NCBI GenBank assembly: GCA_958451705.1
Contig: CAUDRD010000021.1
Coordinates: 1-12,381 of the forward strand
Source of the DNA: an uncultured Oscillospiraceae bacterium
GTDB lineage: Bacteria; Bacillota; Clostridia; Oscillospirales; Acutalibacteraceae
DNA length: 12,381 nt
Direction of reading: 5' to 3'
The notes beneath the pieces were generated by a model that worked only from the letters and a program-made list of their open reading frames with translations, was not told where the DNA came from and ran no database searches. Both the position numbers and the translations under genes were made by a program. How positions within the stretch are numbered: the stretch's first letter is position 1; the number at the start of each line of letters is the position of its first letter. Shown here in pieces: positions 1 through 7,587 of the stretch.

Positions 1-2322
1 GGTTGCGGAAAGAGTGAGAACGTCAACGTTGGGGAAACGCTCTTTGAGCTTTTCTTTCTGAGCCACTCCGAAACGCTGCTCCTCGTCCACTATAACAAGT
101 CCTAAATCTTTAAACTCAACGTCCTTTGAAATAAGGCGGTGAGTTCCCACAATCATATCTATGCTTCCTCTGCGCAGACCCTTTATAATCTGTTCCTGCT
201 GTTTAGGGGTGCGGAAACGTGAAATCATCTCCACTTCAACGGGGAAGCCCTCGAAGCGTTTGATGATAGTCTGATAGTGCTGAAAGGCTAAAACAGTTGT
301 AGGCACCAGCATTGCGCACTGTTTGCCCTCTACCACGCACTTAAATGCCGCTCTTAACGCAACCTCGGTTTTGCCGAAGCCAACGTCACCGCAAAGGAGT
401 CTGTCCATGGGGCATTTTTTCTCCATGTCATGCTTTATCTCATATATACTGCGAAGCTGGTCGTCTGTTTCATCATAGGCAAACCTGCGCTCAAAGTCGC
501 TTTGCATATCCGTGTCGGGCATAAAGGCGTAGCCGGGGGCGTTCTGCCTTGCGGCGTAAAGCTTTATTAGCTCCTTTGCCATATCCTTAACTGCGCTTCT
601 GACTCTGCTGCGTGTCTTTTTCCACTCCTGAGTGCCCAGCTTGTTTATCTTTACGGCTCTGCCTTCTTCGCCGGGACCTACATATTTTGAGACAAGGTCA
701 AGCTGAGTTACGGGGACAAATAGAACATCCTCTTTTGCGTACTTTATTTTGATATAGTCCTTTGTGACGCCGCCTACTTCCAGCTTTGTTATGCCGTCAA
801 AAATACCTATTCCGTGAACGGAGTGAACTATATAATCTCCTCTGTGAAGCTCGTCAAGACTGTTGAAGCCCTCTTTTGAGCGCTTTTTGCGGCTTATCTG
901 TTTGGGTTTTAAGAGAGAAGCTCTGCCTCTGCTTATGAGCATAAATTTCTCTGCGGGGTATTCGAGTCCTCCGCTGAGTCCTCCGCTTAAAACGTTTACA
1001 CTCTTTTTAAGGAATGACGATGGATATTCGCTGTAAGCTGCAGCTGGAATACCGTCTTCCGAAAGCATCTCACACAGAGCCTGAGCGGCCTTTTCCGTGC
1101 CTGCCATAACAGCAACGCACCAGCCGTTTTCGAGAGCCGGAACAATATCCTCCTTTAAAAGGGAATAGTCTCCGCCCCAGGGGGCAAGAGTACGACCGTC
1201 CATGTTCACAAGAGTTTTAATGGGGGTGTCAAAGCTTCCTCTTGCAAATGTATCAAGATAAATGGCTCCCCGCTGCTCATATTCGTCTTTCATCTCAGCC
1301 CATGTAAGGGCAAAGCGGTCAAGGCCACGGCAAAGCTCTCCGCTTTCGAGGAAGTCTTTTATATCCTCTAAAAGCAGAGTCTGTGCGGCGGTTCCTCTCT
1401 CCTTGACTTTAGCTGTATCGCTGACAAAAAGCAGTGCATCATCGGCGTAATTTAATACCGTTGAGCTGTTTTCGTATATGAGAGGAATATATTTATCTGT
1501 TGAAGCGGGCTTTATTCCGCTGCGGAGCATTTCGGCGTCCCTGTTTAAAGACTGTCTCGCCTTTACCGCTTTTCCTCTGAGAGAGGCGGCAAGAGCCTCA
1601 ATTTTTTCGGCAAGTTTTATTCCGTCCCCTGTAAGCACTTCAACAGAGGGGGTTATTTTGATTTTATCGACGTTTTCTGTTCTGCGCTGGGATACTATTT
1701 CAAAATATCCCATTGTGTCTATGTTGTCGCCCCAAAATTCGGCTCTTATGGGGTTGGGAGCATCAGGGGGATAAAAGTCCAGTATTCCGCCTCTTACGGC
1801 AAACTGTCCCGAACCCTCAACCATTTCGCAGGAAGAGTATCCGGCGTTTACGAGAATTTCCCTTACCTTTTCTATGGAGATATCCATGCCCTGCTCTATG
1901 ACAAAGGAGCGGGAAAGGAGCACATCGGGTGGGATGGTAAACTGCATGGCTCCTTCAATGGAGCACACGACGGCTTTGTAGTCCCCCTCAAGCATTCTGC
2001 CTAAAACTCCCAGACGCAAATGTTCATATTCCCTTGACTGGCCGGCAGTTGAGCTCAGGGAAAAATCCCTTGCCGGATAAAGGAGAGTATCCTCCGAAGC
2101 GAAAAGGGTGTTTAAGTCTTCTTTAATTTTAACTGCTTCTCCCTCGTCGCCGGTGATTATAAGGGCTCTCATTCCGCTCTCTTCGCACATGGAGTGGATA
2201 AGATGTACTTTGTTAAGGTAGGAAAGACCCGTGACTCCGGCAGGCAGCATGTTTTTTTCATTGGCCCTGAGAAGGGAGGCAAAACCGGCATTTGAAGCCA
2301 GCATACCCGAAAAACATGACAT
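1..2322 (-). CDS. mfd: Transcription-repair coupling factor Mfd (partial, C-terminus beyond the left edge)
   Basis: Mfd is an ATP-driven DNA translocase that removes RNA polymerase stalled at lesions and recruits UvrA to the site. The visible 774 codons cover the N-terminal UvrB-like region and the RNA-polymerase-interacting domain, which starts near residue 495 (GDYIVHSVHGIG). They continue into the first helicase lobe, with Walker A GDVGFGKTE at about 645-653 and Walker B DEEQRFG at about 746. Family members are about 1,150 residues, so the second helicase lobe and the C-terminal regulatory domain lie outside the window. The ATG at 2322 is chosen because AAAAGGAG (2331-2338) sits 8 nt upstream. 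That site begins just after the stop of the acetyltransferase gene, so the two are probably co-transcribed and translationally close. The frame is open throughout the visible part. The family call is very secure. Confidence 0.97.
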   Translation of the reverse strand, partial: MSCFSGMLASNAGFASLLRANEKNMLPAGVTGLSYLNKVHLIHSMCEESGMRALIITGDEGEAVKIKEDLNTLFASEDTLLYPARDFSLSSTAGQSREYEHLRLGVLGRMLEGDYKAVVCSIEGAMQFTIPPDVLLSRSFVIEQGMDISIEKVREILVNAGYSSCEMVEGSGQFAVRGGILDFYPPDAPNPIRAEFWGDNIDTMGYFEIVSQRRTENVDKIKITPSVEVLTGDGIKLAEKIEALAASLRGKAVKARQSLNRDAEMLRSGIKPASTDKYIPLIYENSSTVLNYADDALLFVSDTAKVKERGTAAQTLLLEDIKDFLESGELCRGLDRFALTWAEMKDEYEQRGAIYLDTFARGSFDTPIKTLVNMDGRTLAPWGGDYSLLKEDIVPALENGWCVAVMAGTEKAAQALCEMLSEDGIPAAAYSEYPSSFLKKSVNVLSGGLSGGLEYPAEKFMLISRGRASLLKPKQISRKKRSKEGFNSLDELHRGDYIVHSVHGIGIFDGITKLEVGGVTKDYIKIKYAKEDVLFVPVTQLDLVSKYVGPGEEGRAVKINKLGTQEWKKTRSRVRSAVKDMAKELIKLYAARQNAPGYAFMPDTDMQSDFERRFAYDETDDQLRSIYEIKHDMEKKCPMDRLLCGDVGFGKTEVALRAAFKCVVEGKQCAMLVPTTVLAFQHYQTIIKRFEGFPVEVEMISRFRTPKQQEQIIKGLRRGSIDMIVGTHRLISKDVEFKDLGLVIVDEEQRFGVAQKEKLKERFPNVDVLTLSAT

Positions 2323-2342
2323 AGTAAAATCTCCTTTTATTT

Positions 2343-2783
2343 TTACAGATACTTTTTAAAATTAAGCTGTTCCTTGCTGCATTCATAGCCGCACTTTTTG
2401 TAAAATTCATGGGCGCCTTTTCGCTCTGCTCCCGAGCAAAGGCGTACTCCGGCGCTTCCCGTTTCCTTAGCCCAGTTTTCGGCAGCCGCAAGGAGAGCTT
2501 TTCCGGCTCCAAGGCGGCGGTAATCGGAATTTACTGCAAGTCCCAGTATATTTTTCATAGAGGGAGCATAAATAACTTCGTAATCTGCGGCGTGAATATA
2601 GCCTACGACTTTTCCCTCAACTTCTGCGACAAAAATTTTATCCCTGTCGCTTTTTAAAATCATTTCCAGTCTTTTTGCGGTTTTCTCAAGGGGAAAATCA
2701 TATCCTAAATCGTTCTTGCTGATTAAATATATGCTTTCGCAGTCGGTTAAAGCACATTCCCTTACTGTGATTTTATTTTTCAT
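2343..2783 (-). CDS. GNAT-family N-acetyltransferase
   Basis: This 146-residue protein has the compact single-domain size of GNAT acetyltransferases, which move an acetyl group from acetyl-CoA to an amine. The N-terminal strand-helix (ITVRECALTDCESIYLI) and the strand FVAEVEGKVVGYI (about 51-63) match the fold. The acetyl-CoA pyrophosphate-binding motif is RRLGAG (89-94), in the RxxGxG/A form. The C-terminal FYKKCGYE (about 127-134) is the usual RimI-like end with a conserved Tyr. The substrate cannot be deduced. A Shine-Dalgarno AAGGTGA (2791-2797) precedes the ATG. The gene is first in an operon with mfd, separated by 20 nt, and has a good promoter upstream. A RimI-type role (ribosomal protein acetylation) is possible, but no sequence feature decides it. 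Confidence 0.9.
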   Translation of the reverse strand: MKNKITVRECALTDCESIYLISKNDLGYDFPLEKTAKRLEMILKSDRDKIFVAEVEGKVVGYIHAADYEVIYAPSMKNILGLAVNSDYRRLGAGKALLAAAENWAKETGSAGVRLCSGAERKGAHEFYKKCGYECSKEQLNFKKYL

Positions 2784-2842
2784 AGGGCTATCACCTTAAA
2801 TTAAAAATTTTCAGAGAAAATATTTTTAATGTTTAGCATTTT

Positions 2843-2871
2843 ATTATATCACAATTTGGATTTTTAGTCAG
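2843..2871 (-). promoter_or_regulatory. Sigma-A promoter of the GNAT-mfd operon
   Basis: Read on the minus strand, a perfect TATAAT (-10, 2843-2848) follows CTGACT (-35, 2866-2871) with 17-bp spacing. The predicted start near 2836 gives a leader of about 50 nt to the acetyltransferase ATG. Confidence 0.7.
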
Positions 2872-2886
2872 TAAAAATACGGCCAA

Positions 2887-2925
2887 AAACACCTGCGACG
2901 GCGTTAAAACGTATCGCAGGTGTTT
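2887..2925 (-). terminator. Intrinsic terminator downstream of the EF-G paralog
   Basis: A perfect 12-bp inverted repeat AAACACCTGCGA / TCGCAGGTGTTT (2887-2898 and 2914-2925) encloses a 15-nt loop. On the minus strand the stem ends in a run of five T. It lies about 55 nt past the EF-G-like stop codon and just upstream of the GNAT promoter, so it separates the two units. Confidence 0.75.
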
Positions 2926-2941
2926 GATGTTTTATTTAATT

Positions 2942-2961
2942 AAAGCGTGGGAAAGCGTGGG
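2942..2961. repeat. Perfect tandem duplication of a 10-bp unit
   Basis: AAAGCGTGGG occurs twice head to tail (2942-2951 and 2952-2961) in the short 3' untranslated stretch between the EF-G-like stop and its terminator. It looks like a local slippage duplication; no function is evident. Confidence 0.8.
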
Positions 2962-2979
2962 CAAAACCATAAAGCTACG

Positions 2980-5052
2980 TTAATTTTCCTCAGCGGCTTT
3001 CTTTGTCTCTTCAATAACCTTGAGAGCCACGGAGGTGGGAGCCTCTTCATAGCGCTCAAAGGTGAATTTGAAGTAACCTCTGCCGTGGGTAACGGAGCGG
3101 AGAACCGTTGCAAAGTCTCCCATTTCAGCCATGGGAACCTCGGCGATGATCTCAGACATTTTATCCTCAGCGGGACCCATGCCTAAAACGCGGCCTCTGC
3201 GCTTTGTGATGTCGCTCATCATATCGCCCATCTTTTCGTCGGGCATATAAGCTCTCAGGGAACCGATAGGCTCAAGGAGAACGGGGTTTGCATCGGGGAT
3301 ACCGTTCTTATAAGCGATAGCGGCGGCAGTTTTAAATGCCATTTCAGAGGAGTCAACGGGATGGTATGAACCGTCGTAGAGAGTTGCCTTAACGCCGACC
3401 ATTGGGAAGCCTGCAAGAACACCCTTTGTCATGCTCTCACGCAGACCCTTTTCAACAGCTGGGAAGAAGTTCTTGGGAACTGAGCCACCGAATACTTCCT
3501 CGGCAAATACCATATCTTCGCTGTCGCAGGGTTCGAAGCGGATAAATACATCACCGAACTGGCCGTGACCGCCGGACTGCTTCTTATGTCTGCCCTGTAC
3601 CTCAACCTTTTTGCGGATTGTCTCACGGTATGCAACCTTCGGCACTTTAAGGTCAACTTCAACGCCGAACTTTGACTTAAGCTTTGAAACTATAACGTCA
3701 AGATGTTGTTCACCGAGACCTGAAAGTACCTGCTCTCTTGTCTCTTTATTTATTACGAAGCTGATTGTGGGATCTTCTTCCATAAGTCTTGCAAGACCAG
3801 CGGCAACCTTGTCCTCTTCGCCCTTTTTGCGAACCTTGACTGCCATTGAAAGGCAGGGCTCCGGAAACTCAACTTTTTCGAGAGTGAGTTTTCTTGATGG
3901 AGCGCAAAGTGTATCGCCTGTTTTAACTCCTGCAAGCTTTGTTACAACGCCGATATCGCCGGCAGTTACGCTCTGAGCGTCTTCCTGCTTTGAGCCTTTT
4001 ACAAAGACAACTTTACCCATTCTTTCACTTTCGCCGGTTCTCATGTTGACAACCTGTGAGTCGCTCTTGAGAACGCCGGAAACCACTTTGAAGAAAGACA
4101 TCTTACCGACAAAGGGGTCAGCGATTGTCTTAAAGCAAATAGCTGCAAGGGGAGCCTCACTGTCGCATTTAACCTCAACGAGGTCGCCGTTTTCGTCTTC
4201 AGCTGTTTCTGTGAGAACAGATGCTGCAGGAGCGATGTCGCAGATTCCGTCAAGGAGCATGTCAACTGCATCAAGGTTATATCCTGAGCAGCCGAAAACG
4301 GGATAAAGGCTTCCGTCTGCAACGCCGGCTTTAAGACCTCTTATTGTCTCTTCGGGAGTAAAGTCTTCCCCTTCAAAGAATTTTTCCATAAGCTCGTCGT
4401 CTGCGGAGGCCACAGCTTCACAGAGAACCGAGTTCATTTCGTCAACAAACTCATCTGCATGGGTGGGAACTTCTACAGCCTTGCCGTTTTCATATTTATA
4501 TGCCTTTTTGGTTATAAGGTTAACGTATGCCTCAACGGTTTCGCCGCTTGCATCATAATAGGGAACCACTACGGGACAGATTTTATTGCCGTGAACCTCA
4601 CGGAGAAGGCTGATTGTCTTATAGAAATTTGTGTTTTCAGCGTCTGTCTTTGTAATGACTATCATTCTGGCGATGTTTCTTTTTTCTGCGGCTTTAAAAG
4701 CTTTTTCAGCGCCAACGTCATATTTGCAGCCTGCTGCGGTGACTATAAGAGCACATTCCGCTGCACGCATTCCTTCGCTCATTCCTCCGGCAAAGTCGAA
4801 GAGGCCGGGAGTGTCGATTATGTTGATTTTTGTATCTTTCCACTGGGTATATGCAACTGCCGTTGAAACCGAAGCCTTACGCTTTTTTTCTTCGGGGTCG
4901 CTGTCCAGTACGGTTGTACCGTCCGCAATGCGTCCCAGTCTGTCGGCAGAGCCCGAAAGATAGAGCATTGCCTCTGCAAGAGATGTCTTACCTCTTCCGC
5001 CGTGACCTGCCAAAACTATATTTCTGATGTTTTCTGCATTATAAGCCTTCAA
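2980..5052 (-). CDS. EF-G paralog (EF-G-like translational GTPase)
   Basis: This 690-residue protein has the full EF-G architecture: G domain (about 1-275), domain II (about 300-390), domain III (about 400-475), and domains IV and V to the end. GTP-binding motifs are the P-loop GHGGRGKT (16-23), DTPG (80-83) and TKTD (134-137). Domain IV shows QSGGHGQFG and the tip segment YHPVDSSEMAF; domain V shows YMPDEKMGDMM and KRRGRV. It is not the canonical translocase: EF-G has AHIDAGKT, NKxD and HDVDSS at these sites, and the switch I RGIT is RKAS here. Known relatives with a GHGGxGKT P-loop form the EF-G-2/FusA2-type group, whose role is poorly defined. The gene is not in a str operon but alone, with its own promoter and terminator. 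The start is TTG, supported by AGGAGG (5061-5066) with 8-nt spacing. Confidence 0.93.
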   Translation of the reverse strand: MKAYNAENIRNIVLAGHGGRGKTSLAEAMLYLSGSADRLGRIADGTTVLDSDPEEKKRKASVSTAVAYTQWKDTKINIIDTPGLFDFAGGMSEGMRAAECALIVTAAGCKYDVGAEKAFKAAEKRNIARMIVITKTDAENTNFYKTISLLREVHGNKICPVVVPYYDASGETVEAYVNLITKKAYKYENGKAVEVPTHADEFVDEMNSVLCEAVASADDELMEKFFEGEDFTPEETIRGLKAGVADGSLYPVFGCSGYNLDAVDMLLDGICDIAPAASVLTETAEDENGDLVEVKCDSEAPLAAICFKTIADPFVGKMSFFKVVSGVLKSDSQVVNMRTGESERMGKVVFVKGSKQEDAQSVTAGDIGVVTKLAGVKTGDTLCAPSRKLTLEKVEFPEPCLSMAVKVRKKGEEDKVAAGLARLMEEDPTISFVINKETREQVLSGLGEQHLDVIVSKLKSKFGVEVDLKVPKVAYRETIRKKVEVQGRHKKQSGGHGQFGDVFIRFEPCDSEDMVFAEEVFGGSVPKNFFPAVEKGLRESMTKGVLAGFPMVGVKATLYDGSYHPVDSSEMAFKTAAAIAYKNGIPDANPVLLEPIGSLRAYMPDEKMGDMMSDITKRRGRVLGMGPAEDKMSEIIAEVPMAEMGDFATVLRSVTHGRGYFKFTFERYEEAPTSVALKVIEETKKAAEEN

Positions 5053-5129
5053 TTTGGTTTCCTCCTAACAGTTGTAACACTTCTATTATTTGTATAGATT
5101 TAATAATAGTTTTTCTGACTTTGGTTTTG

Positions 5130-5158
5130 ATTATATCATAGTTGCACATGGTATTCAA
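5130..5158 (-). promoter_or_regulatory. Sigma-A promoter of the EF-G paralog
   Basis: On the minus strand TTGAAT (-35, 5153-5158) and a perfect TATAAT (-10, 5130-5135) are separated by 17 bp. The predicted start near 5123 leaves a leader of about 70 nt before the TTG start. Confidence 0.7.
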
Positions 5159-5381
5159 CAATTAAAATTACTTTTGTACAAATTTTCCGTATTATTACAG
5201 GGATACTTATTGAAAGTGTACAAGTGTCTTTCTGTATACGCAAAAAAATAGCGAAAAATTAGTCAAAATAGTAAAAAAATAAGCCTTTAAGCTACTGTAA
5301 TCGTAATAAATAACGCTGAAGTTATAAAAGAAAGGCGAATGGCATATTTTTAAAGGATAACAAGAAACGGAGCTGAACTAT
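5159..5381. other. Divergent intergenic spacer with two TGTACAA motifs
   Basis: This AT-rich spacer lies between the divergent EF-G-like and M23 peptidase genes. It contains the palindrome TTGTACAA (5174-5181) and a second TGTACAA (5217-5223) with centres about 42 bp apart, close to four helical turns. I found no convincing sigma-A promoter for the peptidase; the best pair, TTGAAA (5210-5215) with TATACG, has a 19-bp spacer. That leaves an alternative sigma factor or a weak promoter as possibilities. No ORF or stable RNA structure is evident. Confidence 0.4.
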
Positions 5382-6422
5382 ATGTATGTGACACTCAGCA
5401 AAAAATATACCGCCTTTATAATCTTTGTTTTGGTGTTGTTTTTTATGTGGGCCTGTTTTTATGCCGCCGGCGGAGTCGTGTCCGTTTCGGAAAATTCGGC
5501 AGAGCAAAAGGATTTTATTAAGTGGGTGGATTTTAATATTCCCGAAAGAGCTTTGACCCGTGCCTATAAAGCCGATGTTGAGGCATATGAAAACGGGAAA
5601 AACGCAAACTGGATTGAGGTGCTCGCTTACTGTGCGGCAAAAAACGGGGGAGGGAAAAATTCATTTCCCGATAAGGACATCGACTATGCCGTTTCACAGC
5701 TTGAGGGAGGGGTATCTGCCGGAGAGCTTTCCAAAGATTTAAAGTATTACGACTATTATTACGAGGCGTATTCCGCAGTGCTTTCTGGACTTGTGGGAGA
5801 ATATGAGATACAGGTTTATGACGAAAACGAAAGCAGCCACAAAAAGTGGGTAAAAAAATACGGACTGAAAGGTTTTCATCCAATTGCAAAAAATTACTGG
5901 TATACCGAAAGTGACGACTTTGGGAACAGCCGTTCTTACGGATATAAAAGAAAGCATTTAGGCCACGACATGATGGGCAGCGTTGGAACCCCCATAATAG
6001 CCGTTGAAAGCGGAGTAGTGGATACAATGGGCTGGAATATGTACGGCGGCTGGAGAATAGGCATAAGAAGCTTTGACGGAAAAAGATATTATTACTATGC
6101 TCATCTTCGCAAAGACAGTCCCTATCCTATGGAGTTAAAGGAAGGGTGCATTGTATCAGCGGGGGACGTAATAGGTTACATGGGCATGACAGGATACAGC
6201 ACCAAGGAAAACGTAAACAATATGAAAGTATGTCATCTGCATTTCGGCCTTCAGCTAATTTTTGATGAGAGTCAAAAAGAGGGTAACGGTGAAATATGGA
6301 TTGACGTATATGAGCTTACGAAATTCCTTTCTAAAAACAGAAGCGAAACCTGTAAAAACGAAATCACCGGTGAACGTGAAAGAGTTTACGCAATAGATGA
6401 CCCTGCTGCCAATGAGGAATAG
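5382..6422 (+). CDS. Membrane-anchored M23 (LytM-type) metallopeptidase
   Basis: This 346-residue protein probably cleaves peptidoglycan cross-bridges or binds the wall outside the membrane. Residues 8-32 form one hydrophobic segment after a short basic start, a signal anchor or uncleaved signal. Residues 45-140 are a helical region (KWVDFNIPERAL, NWIEVLAYCAAKNGG, KYYDYYYEAY) that I recall from similar clostridial M23 proteins but cannot assign a function. The M23 domain spans about 165-315 and all active-site residues are present: H192 and D196 in HLGHD, H241 in YYYAHL, and H285 and H287 in HLHFG. The enzyme is therefore predicted active, unlike degenerate SpoIIQ-type homologues. GGAG (5369-5372) lies 9 nt upstream of the ATG. 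It diverges from the EF-G paralog and has no obvious terminator. A role in sporulation or growth-linked wall remodelling cannot be decided. Confidence 0.9.
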   Translation: MYVTLSKKYTAFIIFVLVLFFMWACFYAAGGVVSVSENSAEQKDFIKWVDFNIPERALTRAYKADVEAYENGKNANWIEVLAYCAAKNGGGKNSFPDKDIDYAVSQLEGGVSAGELSKDLKYYDYYYEAYSAVLSGLVGEYEIQVYDENESSHKKWVKKYGLKGFHPIAKNYWYTESDDFGNSRSYGYKRKHLGHDMMGSVGTPIIAVESGVVDTMGWNMYGGWRIGIRSFDGKRYYYYAHLRKDSPYPMELKEGCIVSAGDVIGYMGMTGYSTKENVNNMKVCHLHFGLQLIFDESQKEGNGEIWIDVYELTKFLSKNRSETCKNEITGERERVYAIDDPAANEE

Positions 6423-6444
6423 ACGCACATACAATTTTATATAT

Positions 6445-6468
6445 AAGGAGGTGAATTTTTTGTCTTAA
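6445..6468 (+). promoter_or_regulatory. Orphan perfect Shine-Dalgarno with a two- or five-codon ORF
   Basis: AAGGAGGTGA (6445-6454) is a full complement of the 16S anti-SD sequence. An ideally spaced TTG at 6460 is followed by one codon and then TAA at 6466-6468; the in-frame GTG at 6451 overlaps the SD and gives a five-codon ORF. In the -1 frame about 30 codons are open (ending in TGA near 6548) and would encode a Lys-rich peptide, but that frame has no start codon. The site could be a relic, a frameshifted small gene or an RNA-stabilising ribosome-binding site. Confidence 0.4.
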
Positions 6469-6544
6469 AAAAGCTTTTGTACATTAAATATAAAATTAAA
6501 ATTCAAAACAAAATTGGGCGTTTGTTTAACTGCGTGGCTGAAAA

Positions 6545-6573
6545 TTGACATTAATATATCAATTTTGTAAAAA
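6545..6573 (+). promoter_or_regulatory. Candidate promoter with overlapping dyad
   Basis: A perfect TTGACA (6545-6550) is followed after 17 bp by TAAAAA (6568-6573). An 8-bp inverted repeat AAAATTGA / TCAATTTT (6541-6548 and 6559-6566) overlaps the -35 box and spacer, a plausible operator position. The -10 match is moderate. Confidence 0.4.
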
Positions 6574-6718
6574 TTTCTCTGCCGAAAAGGGGCGTTTAAC
6601 CTCTTTGTAGAAGATATGCACAGAGATTATTCGCATTTTTTGTCCATTAATATGCATAATATGTCTAAACTTACAAGATTTACACTGTATTTTTGTATTT
6701 ATATTTAACAAAAATAAC

Positions 6719-6746
6719 TTGTTTTTTGAGCACAGACAAGTATAAT
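6719..6746 (+). promoter_or_regulatory. Proximal promoter of the APH-fold gene with overlapping dyad
   Basis: TATAAT (6741-6746) lies 16 bp after TTGTTT (6719-6724). The inverted repeat ACTTGT / ACAAGT (6717-6722 and 6736-6741, 13-bp spacer) covers the promoter from the -35 box to the first base of the -10 box and could bind a dimeric repressor. The predicted start near 6753 gives a leader of about 55 nt. Confidence 0.5.
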
Positions 6747-6808
6747 TAATATAGAAGGGTTTATATTTTGTTTAAGTTTTTAAAAATTATTATCAGGAGG
6801 TATAAATT

Positions 6809-7555
6809 ATGGCAGATAAGGTACTTCTCTCTCTTGGAGAAAAAGTTGACGTTTATAAACAGGGCGATCAGGCAGTTAAAGTTTTTAAAAAAGATTATCC
6901 GAAAACTGAGGTTCTCTACGAAGCTCTTGTTCAGGCAAGAGTTGAGGAGACCGGCCTTCCAGTACCTAAAATAAACGAAATTGCGAAAAATGACGGCGTA
7001 TGGAATCTTTTTATGGATCATATAGAAGGAAAGACTATGGCGGAGATAATGAAAGAAGATCCCGCCAATGTCAAAAAGTACGTGGAAGAGATGGTCGATA
7101 TCCAGCTGGAAATCCACTCAAAGACAAGTCCCATGCTCAATAAGCTTAAAGATAAGCTTATTGCAGAGATAAAGGCTCTTGACTGCATCAGCGAAACCGA
7201 CCGCTATGAGCTTCTCACAAGACTTGACAGTATGCCAAAGCATAAAAAACTTTGCCACGGCAACTTCAGCCCTTCAAACATAATTGTAAAAGACGGAAAA
7301 ACCTATATTGTTGACTGGATTGCAGCAACTCAGGGCAACGCAAGCGCCGATGTAGCAAGAACTTATTTGCTGCTCTATCTTGACAGTCCCGAAACCGCAG
7401 AGTATTACATGGATATTTTCTGCGAAAAGAGCAATACTGATAAAAAGTATGTTCAGGCATGGCTTCCCATTGTGGCGGCAGCTCACCTTAAAAACTGCAA
7501 GGAAGAGGAAAAAGATTTCCTCATGAAGTGGATCAACGTAGTAGATTACGAATAA
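6809..7555 (+). CDS. Aminoglycoside phosphotransferase-fold protein with HGN instead of HGD
   Basis: This 248-residue protein has the two-lobe APH/choline-kinase layout. The N-lobe includes DQAVKVFKKDY with the candidate ATP-binding Lys at 24. A hinge-like stretch WNLFMDHIEGKTM (about 65-77) follows. The catalytic loop reads CHGNFSPSNIIV (149-160), where the family norm is HGDxxxxN, so the catalytic Asp is Asn152 while N157 is kept. The metal-binding Asp is in YIVDW (D169). The typical C-terminal segment NASADVARTYLLLY follows. Small-molecule kinases of this family phosphorylate hydroxyls on aminoglycosides, choline, homoserine or sugars; no substrate is deducible, and the Asp-to-Asn change questions activity. 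AGGAGG (6795-6800) is 8 nt before the ATG. The gene appears monocistronic with a strong terminator. Annotation as a resistance gene would be unjustified. Confidence 0.88.
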   Translation: MADKVLLSLGEKVDVYKQGDQAVKVFKKDYPKTEVLYEALVQARVEETGLPVPKINEIAKNDGVWNLFMDHIEGKTMAEIMKEDPANVKKYVEEMVDIQLEIHSKTSPMLNKLKDKLIAEIKALDCISETDRYELLTRLDSMPKHKKLCHGNFSPSNIIVKDGKTYIVDWIAATQGNASADVARTYLLLYLDSPETAEYYMDIFCEKSNTDKKYVQAWLPIVAAAHLKNCKEEEKDFLMKWINVVDYE

Positions 7556-7587
7556 ACACGTTTACAAGTTCTATCCAAACAAATAAA

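Larger units (their letters stand above)
6423..6808 (+). other. 386-bp gene-free, AT-rich region
   Basis: No convincing gene lies here. It holds an orphan ribosome-binding site (6445-6454) and two promoter candidates pointing to the downstream kinase-like gene. It also holds a hairpin ATTAT-GCAT / ATGC-ATAAT (6626-6636 with 6652-6660), a repeated ATATGCA (6614-6620 and 6650-6656), and a repeated GGGCGTTT that precedes TTAAC near 6517 and 6590. No intrinsic terminator for the peptidase gene is recognisable, so read-through into the region is possible. Confidence 0.5.

Noticed and set aside
2258..2512. Minus-strand frame overlapping the GNAT stop and the mfd start
   Set aside because: It conflicts with two secure genes in another frame and has no family similarity.
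5533..6027. Open frame on the minus strand opposite the M23 peptidase gene
   Set aside because: Low-complexity Arg/His/Phe-rich shadow of a well-supported coding frame; no domain or start signal.
6809..7555. Aminoglycoside resistance gene
   Set aside because: Only the general fold is present, with an altered catalytic loop and no specific similarity I recognise to a resistance enzyme.
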